Assembly (NCBI GenBank): GCA_022561355.1
Contig: JADFRJ010000132.1
Coordinates: 1 to 6,677, forward strand
Direction of reading: 5' to 3'
From: Chloroflexota bacterium
Lineage (GTDB): Bacteria > Chloroflexota > Dehalococcoidia > DSTF01 > RBG-16-68-14
DNA length: 6,677 nt
The notes beneath the pieces are model-generated. The model searched no databases. It worked only from the letters and a program-made list of their open reading frames with translations, and was not told where the DNA came from. The translations under genes were made by a program, and so were the position numbers. Shown piece by piece: positions 1 to 4,964 of the stretch. Position 1 is the stretch's first letter. Every line of letters begins with the position of its first letter.

Positions 1-2
1 AC

Positions 3-668
3 TCAGCAGGTAACGTACTGGATCCCTCTTTCGCCTCCGGAATGCAACGCCCAGGAGGCCTCGCAATCGACGAAGTGGGCTGGTTCGGTGGCGATCTCTA
101 CACAACTGACATCGATCTCGGGCAAGTTCTGCGCATCGACCTCCTCTCAGGCCAGGTCACGGTGTTTGCGACTGGCTTTGACACGCCTATCGGCGTCGCT
201 TTCGGACCAGGCGGCGCACTCTTCGTCTCCGACGTCGTCGCCGAGGAAGTATGGCGCTTCACTCCTACGGACAAGGACGGCGATGGCTGTCGCGACGTGG
301 CCGAGATCGAACCGAAGACAGGTGCCACATTGGGCGGAGGCCGCAATCCTAACTACTTCTGGGACTTCTACGACGTCTGGACTCACCCGCCGGGGCAGCC
401 TACGGCCTGGGAGCGCAACAAGGTGATCAACCTCTTCGACATCCTGGCTGTGGCTCCACGGTTCGGCGCCGCCACACGCGTCGATAAGCCGGAGGCGCTC
501 GCAGCAGCGTTGATCGAGCCGACCGATGACACCAGCTATCACGCCGGCTACGACCGTGGGCCGATCGTGGGCGCCAACCCTTGGGACCGCGCGCCGCCCG
601 ATGGTGTGATCAACATCCCGGACGACATCTTGGGCGTCGCTGCGCAGTTCGGGCACAACTGCTCGTAA
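3..668 (+). CDS. Secreted beta-propeller-like protein with C-terminal Ca-loop/dockerin-like module (5' end outside window)
   Basis: The frame is open from the first bases, so this is the last 221 residues of a longer protein. The ATG at 42 lies inside conserved propeller sequence, has no good ribosome site, and is unlikely to be the start. Residues 1-86 resemble NHL/SMP-30-type blades (RPGGLAID, TPIGVAFGPGGALFVSD). Residues 90-101 form a textbook EF-hand-type loop, DKDGDGCRDVAE, with ligands at positions 1, 3, 5, 9 and 12. Then come a NPNYFWDFYDVW stretch and two dockerin-like segments, NKVINLFDILAVAPRFG (from about residue 139) and DGVINIPDDILGVAAQFG near the end. The chain ends GHNCS, so C96 and C220 are the only cysteines visible and may pair. 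Inference: an extracellular protein whose tail mediates Ca-dependent folding or docking. The same tail begins in the gene at 4965. Function beyond this is unknown. Confidence 0.8.
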   Translation, partial: SAGNVLDPSFASGMQRPGGLAIDEVGWFGGDLYTTDIDLGQVLRIDLLSGQVTVFATGFDTPIGVAFGPGGALFVSDVVAEEVWRFTPTDKDGDGCRDVAEIEPKTGATLGGGRNPNYFWDFYDVWTHPPGQPTAWERNKVINLFDILAVAPRFGAATRVDKPEALAAALIEPTDDTSYHAGYDRGPIVGANPWDRAPPDGVINIPDDILGVAAQFGHNCS

Positions 669-733
669 GGGAAGGCCGGCGTCGTTCGCGCCGCGTCGGG
701 CCGCTTGGGTTGGTGAGGCACCTCTACGTTAGC

Positions 734-763
734 TGGGGGGCCCGGCGGGGATCGAACCCGCGA
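734..763. repeat. Left attachment-site repeat: displaced 3' end of tRNA-Lys
   Basis: Identical over 30 bp to 2172-2201. In minus orientation it carries the T-arm (GCGGG TTCGATC CCCGC), the 3' acceptor strand CGGGCCC, a C at position 73 and CCA. Identity ends at 764 against 2202, and outside 734 against 2172. No D-arm or anticodon arm follows, so this is a fragment rather than a second tRNA. Confidence 0.85.
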
Positions 764-1333
764 TACAGCTTGGTCCTGTTGCGCTTGAGCTTCCTGAAGG
801 CTCTCGAAGGCGAACTGCTCGCGTTGCGCTGGAACGACGTCGACTTGGAGCGACGACTCGTGAAGGTACGTGGATCGATGCACCGGACGGCCGATGGTTT
901 GGTGATCCTCGAGCCGAAGACCGCGAAGTCCCGGCGACAGCTGCAGATCACGCGGGGGCCGCCGAGTCGCTCCGGCGCCACCGGCTCAAGCAGGCGGAAG
1001 ACCGGCTGATGTTGGGCGCAGTCTGGGAGGACAACGACCTTGGTCTTCGCGAACGTCATCGGCAGACCTATGGAGGTTGGCAACCTACTGCGGCGCTCGT
1101 TCAGGCCGCTTCTTGAGAAGGCCGGGCTTCCTAGGATTCGCTTTCACGACCTACGGCACACCGCAGCTACGCTGATGATGGGCCGTGGCGTCCATCCCAA
1201 AGTGGTCTCTGAGATGCTCGGACATAGCCAGGTCAGCATCACGCTAGACCTGTATAGCCATGTGACGCCTACCATGCAGCAGGAAGCTACAGCAGCTATG
1301 GACTCGCTGCTTGTTCAGAAAACTGGGGCTTGA
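764..1333 (+). pseudogene. Tyrosine recombinase (phage-type integrase), catalytic-domain remnant
   Basis: Only the catalytic domain remains; the arm- and core-binding N-terminus is absent because homology starts about 20 bp after the left repeat. Recognisable blocks are GELLALRWNDVDLE, EPKTAKSRR (beta-hairpin Lys), FHDLRHTAAT (His 1145, second Arg 1154), EMLGHSQVSITLDLYSHVTP (LGH His 1223, nucleophile Tyr at 1253-1255) and a C-terminal helix ending at TGA 1331-1333. Two frameshifts are visible. The frame is lost near the G run at 954-958 (net minus one base) and restored near 1039 (plus one base). Between them the middle frame reads AAESLRRHRLKQAEDRL and on to VWEDND, which joins smoothly to LVFANVIGRPME. 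The first catalytic Arg, normally in TG-x-R-x-GE, reads Leu in ALEGE, or a third shift hides it in CGA 805-807. It normally cuts and rejoins DNA at att sites; this copy should be inactive. Confidence 0.85.
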
Positions 1334-1358
1334 CAGGTAGTACCACCCGACCGATAAT
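1330..1358 (+). promoter_or_regulatory. Sigma-70-type promoter ahead of hairpin block and NYN gene
   Basis: Exact -35 TTGACA at 1330-1335, a 17-bp spacer and -10 GATAAT at 1353-1358 (5 of 6 matches to TATAAT). The -35 overlaps the integrase stop codon. Transcription would begin near 1365, about 6 bp before the first hairpin. Seen in sequence; activity is inferred. Confidence 0.6.
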
Positions 1359-1370
1359 GCCAAAGAGACC

Positions 1371-1392
1371 CCCAGCTGCTTCGGTGGCTGGG
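1371..1392 (+). promoter_or_regulatory. Leader hairpin with C(UUCG)G tetraloop
   Basis: A 9-bp stem (1371-1379 with 1384-1392, two G-U wobbles) closed by C1379-G1384 around a UUCG loop, an exceptionally stable tetraloop class. It starts about 6 nt after the predicted transcription start and sits 3 nt before the terminator hairpin. It could be an RNA structural element, a protein site, or part of a bipartite terminator. Confidence 0.5.
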
Positions 1393-1395
1393 CGC

Positions 1396-1424
1396 GAGGC
1401 CGCCTCCGGGCGGTCTCTGCTTTT
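1396..1424 (+). terminator. Intrinsic terminator between integrase remnant and NYN gene
   Basis: A 9-bp stem (1396-1404 with 1409-1417, one G-U pair) with a UCCG loop closed by C-G, followed by TGC and four T. It would end transcripts from the integrase and from the promoter at 1330, giving an RNA of about 60 nt. It lies only 14 bp before the NYN start, so it could attenuate that gene. Confidence 0.65.
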
Positions 1425-1437
1425 CCTGAAGACTGCG

Positions 1438-2067
1438 GTGATAAAGACAAATCTGTACATTGATGGATTCAATCTGTACTACGGTGCTCTCAAAGACACG
1501 CCGTACAAGTGGCTCGATCTAGCGGCGCTTTCAAGACGACTCCTCCCGAAGAACGAGATTCACAGAATCCGGTACTTTACGGCCCTCGTTCGATCGAGAG
1601 ATAGCGATCCACAGCAAGCCCAAAGGCAACAAACGTACATCCGGGCAATCGAGACTCTGCCCCAGGTGAGTGTCCACTACGGCCGCTTTCTCACGTCAAC
1701 CAAAAGGATGCCTCTCGCGAACCCGCCGGCGGCCGGGCCGCGGACCGTCGAAGTAATCAAGACGGAGGAGAAGGGTTCGGACGTAAACCTAGGGGCCTAT
1801 TTGCTCTTAGACGGATTCAAAGATGAGTATGAGGTCGGCGTAGTCGTTTCCAACGACTCCGATCTTGTGCACCCGATTGAGCTTGTCAGAGACCATCTGG
1901 GACTCGACGTTGGCGTGGTGAATCCACAGCGTCATGGCTCAAGCTGGGCTCTGCGCAATGCCGCCAGCTTCTATCGAAAGCTACGGGAGTGGGCGTTGAA
2001 GGAATGTCAGTTGCCTGACACCCTTACCGACGCCCATGGAACAATAACGAAACCGGAGGCCTGGTGA
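1438..2067 (+). CDS. NYN (PIN-like, LabA/DUF88-type) domain protein, predicted ribonuclease
   Basis: Predicted metal-dependent RNA nuclease of 209 residues, one compact domain with no signal peptide or membrane segment. Motifs run in family order: YIDGFNLYY (D9, N12), a middle region with YKWLDL and RIRYFTALV, EEKGSDVNLGAYLLLDGF (E111, D115), then VVVSNDSDLVHPI (D140, D142) and a C-terminal VGVVNP strand. These acidic residues match the PIN/NYN metal site, so the active site looks intact. GTG 1438 is chosen because it immediately precedes the conserved IKTNLYIDGFN and follows the terminator. The frame stays open back to a TTG at 1330, but that would put both hairpins in coding sequence. The ribosome site is weak (GAAGA at 1428-1432). 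It is the only intact gene of the tRNA-Lys element. Early codons are AT-rich (ATA, AAA, AGA appear), unlike neighbours. Substrate unknown; defence or toxin function is conjecture. Confidence 0.85.
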   Translation: MIKTNLYIDGFNLYYGALKDTPYKWLDLAALSRRLLPKNEIHRIRYFTALVRSRDSDPQQAQRQQTYIRAIETLPQVSVHYGRFLTSTKRMPLANPPAAGPRTVEVIKTEEKGSDVNLGAYLLLDGFKDEYEVGVVVSNDSDLVHPIELVRDHLGLDVGVVNPQRHGSSWALRNAASFYRKLREWALKECQLPDTLTDAHGTITKPEAW

Positions 2068-2171
2068 TCTTCTTGGAGGTCAGCAGCACCGGGTTGCTGC
2101 CACGGTTGCTGTCAAATGAGTTGATGACGACCAGCCTAGTTGCCAACGAGGCCAATCTTGTATCTAGAAAG

Positions 2172-2201
2172 TGGGGGGCCCGGCGGGGATCGAACCCGCG
2201 A
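2172..2201. repeat. Right attachment-site repeat within tRNA-Lys
   Basis: The second copy of the 30-bp direct repeat, covering tRNA nucleotides 47-76 including the encoded CCA. Because the element carries this copy, the tRNA stays complete after integration. Confidence 0.85.
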
Positions 2202-2246
2202 CCATCGGATTAAAAGTCCGTTGCTCTACCGCTGAGCTACGGGCCC
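2172..2246 (-). tRNA. tRNA-Lys(UUU) with encoded CCA
   Basis: Read on the minus strand: acceptor GGGCCCG pairs with CGGGCCC; D-stem GCTC/GAGC; anticodon loop CTTTTAA giving anticodon UUU (Lys, AAA/AAG codons); T-arm GCGGG-TTCGATC-CCCGC; then C73 and CCA. Two oddities: position 73 is C where bacterial tRNA-Lys usually has A, and the top of the anticodon stem is an A27-A43 mismatch, leaving four good pairs (CGGA/TCCG). Everything else is canonical, so it is probably functional. Its 3' third is the attachment site of the neighbouring element. Confidence 0.93.
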
Positions 2247-2261
2247 GCGCAATCTTGGGTC

Positions 2262-2291
2262 ATGGTATCTCATGAGAGCGAGAGCTGCGAA
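2262..2291 (-). promoter_or_regulatory. Possible promoter of tRNA-Lys
   Basis: On the minus strand, TTCGCA (2291-2286) and TACCAT (2267-2262) are separated by 18 bp and end 15 bp before the tRNA 5' end. Each matches consensus at four of six positions. The placement is right, the match only moderate. Confidence 0.35.
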
Positions 2292-2358
2292 TGAACGAGC
2301 GCACGTCAGCGTGTTCGAGAACGGCGCGGCGGACGTTCGCTGAAGAGCGGCAAGAACG

Positions 2359-3357
2359 TCAGCCGGGCGGCAAGCGATCGGCGCGGGCGATGGGGAAGAA
2401 GTGATGATGGTGGGCGCCGGTGATCTCGTAGATGGCGGTCCCTGTGCGTCCGTCGCCGGTCCGCACCGCCATGTAGTGCTGGCCTCCGCCGAACCTTCCG
2501 TACCGCGCGCACCACGTCCCCTCTGCGTCGACGCGGACGGAGCGCCCGCCCTCCAGCACGATCTCGACGCTTCCGGATAGGCCTCGAACGCCGGCACCGT
2601 CCTGCCCGTAATCGACGGGCCTGCCGTCTTCGCCCGTCCAGCTGAGGTCATGGCTAAAGCCAATGACGGGCACGGGTTCGCTGCCATCCGCCGGCGCGAA
2701 GCAGCCATCTAGGAACACTCTGGCACCATTAGCATACTCCCAATTCCAGACGCCCAACATGCCATCCGGCAACTGGATGGCGAGCCACATCCAGAGCGGG
2801 CAACGCTGGTGGTCGCGGATGCCCCAAGAGTGGTCGCGCTGGCCCCACCAGTCATCGACCTGGTAGGTCGTGCCCTCATGGCTATAGGTCCCGGTGTAGC
2901 TCCCGGATTGGATCATGTGGCTCTGGTCCCAGATGATCTCGTGGCCGGCCTTCATGGTGCCGCGCCTCAGGCCGTATGCTTGTGTGCGCGCCGTGAATGT
3001 GAGGTCGAGCCCGACGGGCGCCGACGACTCGTCGACCGTGAGCTTTACTGTGCGATACGGTTCGACGATGTCGATCGTTACCGGCCCCACGACCGTCGTG
3101 TGCGGGTCGCCATCGTACGGCCTGGCGTGGCGACCGAATACAAGCTGGCCGCCGATGCGTCCGAACTGCAGGGAGTCCATCTCCTCGCTCTTCGGATAGT
3201 GCGCCATCGTCAGGACCAGGACGTCGCCCTCCGCGTCTCGTGGATGAATCGCGAAGTAGTAGCTCTCGCGCCAGTGGTCGTGGTGCATGGCTACGTTGGG
3301 CAGCGGTTCGGGAATCTGGTGCATGAACAGCTCATCGGCCGCGGTGAGCTTGACCAT
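2359..3357 (-). CDS. Calycin-like protein (AttH/CrtC-like, DUF7064/7065 type)
   Basis: 332 residues, ATG at 3357-3355 with a strong AAGGAGG six bases upstream. No signal peptide; probably cytoplasmic. The N-terminal half (HDHWRESYYFAIHPRD, residues 26-41) is a beta-rich lipocalin-like domain. The second half opens with DDWWGQRDHSWGIRD (168-182) and LWMWLAIQLPDG, the signature I associate with AttH/CrtC-like and DUF7064/7065 proteins, a superfamily including carotenoid 1,2-hydratase. A tetra-His stretch (316-319) lies near the C-terminus. It contains many Trp and His residues, consistent with a hydrophobic ligand pocket. Substrate unknown; carotenoid hydration is not implied, as most such relatives are uncharacterised. 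It is transcribed toward the tRNA-Lys gene and divergently from the serine hydrolase, so co-regulation is possible. The antisense strand also holds a long open frame, judged a GC-rich shadow. Confidence 0.78.
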   Translation of the reverse strand: MVKLTAADELFMHQIPEPLPNVAMHHDHWRESYYFAIHPRDAEGDVLVLTMAHYPKSEEMDSLQFGRIGGQLVFGRHARPYDGDPHTTVVGPVTIDIVEPYRTVKLTVDESSAPVGLDLTFTARTQAYGLRRGTMKAGHEIIWDQSHMIQSGSYTGTYSHEGTTYQVDDWWGQRDHSWGIRDHQRCPLWMWLAIQLPDGMLGVWNWEYANGARVFLDGCFAPADGSEPVPVIGFSHDLSWTGEDGRPVDYGQDGAGVRGLSGSVEIVLEGGRSVRVDAEGTWCARYGRFGGGQHYMAVRTGDGRTGTAIYEITGAHHHHFFPIARADRLPPG

Positions 3358-3363
3358 GGCGAC

Positions 3364-3370
3364 CCTCCTT
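3364..3370 (-). promoter_or_regulatory. Strong ribosome binding site
   Basis: AAGGAGG on the minus strand, six bases before ATG 3357. It fixes the start of the calycin-like gene. Confidence 0.8.
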
Positions 3371-3431
3371 GTGGAGCAAACGGCAAGCAGACGTGCACCA
3401 TGCTATCGCATCGCCGGAGTGTGCGAGTGCG

Positions 3432-3470
3432 GCTGACCTGTGGGTCAGCTTGGAGAAGCTTCGCTTCTCC
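3432..3470. promoter_or_regulatory. Two tandem perfect hairpins in the divergent intergenic region
   Basis: Stem 1 pairs 3432-3438 with 3443-3449 (7 bp, loop TGTG). Stem 2 pairs 3452-3459 with 3463-3470 (8 bp, loop TTC). They are separated by TT, and neither has a T tract on either strand, so they are not obvious terminators. As DNA they are two inverted repeats between divergent genes and could be operators; as RNA they could lie in the hydrolase leader. I see no convincing promoter for either gene in 3358-3508; TACAAT at 3505-3510 is a possible -10 without a clear -35. Confidence 0.4.
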
Positions 3471-3508
3471 TGCCAGCTACCTCGCGATGGTGCCAGCGAG
3501 CTTGTACA

Positions 3509-4579
3509 ATGCCGACCGTGTCCGCACTAGTTCCGCTTCCGGCACAGCCGGCCGGCGTGCCTTGGCCAACGTCTGAGTGGCCGGCGGCCGTTCCGCCCGC
3601 CAGCGTCGACCGGGACCAGCTCGACCGCCTGCTGGATACGACGTTCAGCGACCCGCAGCCGCCTACGACGGTCCAAACGAACGATATGCTGGTCGTGCAT
3701 CGCGGCCGGATCGTTGCGGAGCGGTACGCCGGCGACTTCGGGCCCGACGATCTCCAACTCTCCTGGTCGATGGCGAAGAGCATGCTTCATGCTGCCGTGG
3801 GCGTTCTGGTCCGGGATGGCCGTCTTGACGTCTCGCGGCCGGCTGCCGTGCCGGAGTGGCAAGAACCGGGAGACCCTCGGGCGGAGATTACGCTCGACTC
3901 GCTTCTGCACATGACGCCGGGCCTGCGTTTCAACGAGGACTACGTTGACGAACAGGTCTCGGACGTGATCAAGATGCTGTTCGTTCCCGGTACCGAGGAT
4001 ACGGCCGCATTCGGCGCAAGATTTCCGCTCGAGCACCCGCCGGATACGGTGTCAAACTACTCGAGTGGCACCTCGAATATCATCTCCGCGATCGTCAAGC
4101 GCATCGTCGGCGCCGGGGACGAGTATCTGGCGTTCCTGCGCCGCGAGCTGTTCGAGCCGATCGGCATGACGACCGCCGAGCCGAAGCTCGATGCCTCCGG
4201 CACGTGGATCGGGTCGTCGTACTGCGACGCGACGCCTCGGGACTTCGCTCGATTTGGTCTCCTCTACATGCGCGATGGCGTCTGGGACGGCAACCGCATA
4301 CTCCCGGGAGGTTGGGTCGACTACGCTCGCACGCCGGCCCCGGCGCAGCCGCGGGACGTGACGGACCGAGGCTACGGCGCGCATTGGTGGCTGCTCAGCG
4401 ACGATGACCACGGTTCGTTCTTCGCGAGCGGCTACGTTGGCCAGATGATTATGGTCGTGCCCGGCCTCGATCTGATCGTCGTGCGCAACGGCAACACGCC
4501 AACGGAGCGCCGCCAGCATGTGATGAAGCTGGTGCGAGAGATCGTTAGACTCTTCGAGCACGCCAAGCCTGCGGGCTAG
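3509..4579 (+). CDS. Beta-lactamase-family (class C-like, COG1680) serine hydrolase
   Basis: 356 residues with the penicillin-binding/beta-lactamase fold. The nucleophile motif is S87-M-A-K90 (in LSWSMAKSM), the second motif Y184-S-S in NYSSGTSNI takes the YxN place, and S307-GYVGQ stands in for the KTG/HxG strand. Other family blocks are LDSLLHMTPGL, LFEPIGMTTAEP, RDFARFGLLYMRDGVWDG and LDLIVVRNGN. Such proteins are mostly esterases, amidases or peptidases on small substrates; antibiotic resistance should not be assumed. There is no signal peptide, so cytoplasmic. The Pro-rich first 58 residues are not part of the core fold. ATG 3509 is preferred: the frame is open upstream to 3440, but that would run through two perfect hairpins. 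There is no strong ribosome site; GTG 3518, eight bases after a TACAAT -10-like box, could be a leaderless start. It is divergent from the calycin-like gene. Confidence 0.85.
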   Translation: MPTVSALVPLPAQPAGVPWPTSEWPAAVPPASVDRDQLDRLLDTTFSDPQPPTTVQTNDMLVVHRGRIVAERYAGDFGPDDLQLSWSMAKSMLHAAVGVLVRDGRLDVSRPAAVPEWQEPGDPRAEITLDSLLHMTPGLRFNEDYVDEQVSDVIKMLFVPGTEDTAAFGARFPLEHPPDTVSNYSSGTSNIISAIVKRIVGAGDEYLAFLRRELFEPIGMTTAEPKLDASGTWIGSSYCDATPRDFARFGLLYMRDGVWDGNRILPGGWVDYARTPAPAQPRDVTDRGYGAHWWLLSDDDHGSFFASGYVGQMIMVVPGLDLIVVRNGNTPTERRQHVMKLVREIVRLFEHAKPAG

Positions 4580-4644
4580 CTTGGAGCAGGTGGCCTGTCA
4601 GGGGGCAGCCTTCGCTGCTCATGGCTGGCGGCCCTAGCTGCAGC

Positions 4645-4673
4645 TTGACAAACGTCTGCCTATCGAAGATAAT
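4645..4673 (+). promoter_or_regulatory. Sigma-70-type promoter of the large exported-protein gene
   Basis: TTGACA at 4645-4650, a 17-bp spacer and GATAAT at 4668-4673, the same hexamers and spacing as at 1330. The predicted start near 4680 leaves a leader of about 285 nt before ATG 4965. Confidence 0.6.
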
Positions 4674-4680
4674 CTGGCCT

Positions 4681-4910
4681 ACTGGACTGCGCTCCGAGTG
4701 GCCCTCGGAGCGTCCGGTTGTATCCTCCCCGCTTTGGATGGCATGGTATGGGCGTGGATCTAATTGCTTCTCGCATCGCGACGCGCGTTTGCAGCGATGA
4801 GCTTGGCGTCCGCCCATTTCAGTCTGATCCAGACTCAACCGCGCGACCGAAAGGAGGGGGCTAGGCTTTAGAGAAGGCGGAACCTAAGGGGTTCCGGGAA
4901 CTGAGGTTCC
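4681..4910 (+). promoter_or_regulatory. Long structured 5' leader (multiple stems)
   Basis: The non-coding stretch 4580-4964 contains, after the promoter: a perfect 9-bp hairpin (4690-4698 with 4704-4712, loop TGGCC); a 7-bp closing stem (4748-4754 with 4811-4817) enclosing a 6-bp stem (4774-4779 with 4794-4799); a perfect 6-bp hairpin (4821-4826 with 4830-4835); and an alternating set GGAACC/GGTTCC/GGAACT/GGTTCC (4879-4910) that can pair in more than one way. None has a T tract. I do not recognise a known riboswitch. Upstream, 4580-4644 shows only weak stems (for example 4605-4609 with 4614-4618) after the hydrolase stop. Confidence 0.4.
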
Positions 4911-4948
4911 TCGCACGACAGATAGAGATAGACTCCTAATCCACAAGC

Positions 4949-4955
4949 AGGAGGG
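4949..4955 (+). promoter_or_regulatory. Ribosome binding site for the gene at 4965
   Basis: AGGAGGG nine bases before ATG 4965. It selects this start over the ATG at 5004, which has only a weak purine stretch before it. Confidence 0.75.
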
Positions 4956-4964
4956 ATAACGCAC

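Larger units (their letters stand above)
734..2201. mobile_element. Miniature tRNA-Lys-integrated element (decayed integrase plus NYN nuclease)
   Basis: A perfect 30-bp direct repeat (734-763 and 2172-2201, offset 1438) bounds this block. The right copy is the 3' part of the tRNA-Lys gene (variable loop to CCA); the left copy is a tRNA 3' fragment with no tRNA body. Inside are a tyrosine-recombinase remnant next to the left repeat and one intact cargo gene, a NYN-domain protein. tRNA 3' ends are classic attachment sites for tyrosine integrases, so this is read as attL/attR of an integrated element. At about 1.44 kb with a broken integrase it is probably a deletion remnant of a larger island, or a non-autonomous element mobilised in trans. 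The start of the nuclease gene is clearly more AT-rich than the flanks (23 of 60 bases G/C in 1441-1500), which fits transfer. Confidence 0.78.

Noticed and set aside
147..656. Open frame on the minus strand opposite the propeller/dockerin-like gene
   Set aside because: No recognisable motifs and no ribosome site; the sense frame has clear Ca-loop and dockerin-like repeats.
734..763. A second tRNA gene at the left repeat
   Set aside because: Only the T-arm and 3' acceptor strand are present; D-arm, anticodon arm and 5' acceptor strand are missing.
1330..1437. A 36-residue N-terminal extension of the NYN protein from TTG 1330, overlapping the integrase stop
   Set aside because: It would translate through the promoter -10, both hairpins and the T tract, and the conserved domain begins right after GTG 1438.
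2092..2111. Two copies of GGTTGCTG spaced 12 bp apart near the right att site, as integrase arm sites
   Set aside because: Eight-base repeats occur by chance and no matching copies are evident at the left end.
2809..3576. Long open frame on the plus strand opposite the calycin-like gene
   Set aside because: It lies antisense to a gene with a strong ribosome site and recognisable motifs; its translation has no family features and is typical of GC-rich shadow frames.
4743..4763. A tiny Trp-rich reading frame (M-V-W-A-W-I-stop) in the leader, like a trp attenuator peptide
   Set aside because: It has no real ribosome site, an overlapping ATG at 4738 opens a different frame, and the downstream gene is not a tryptophan gene. 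Probably chance.
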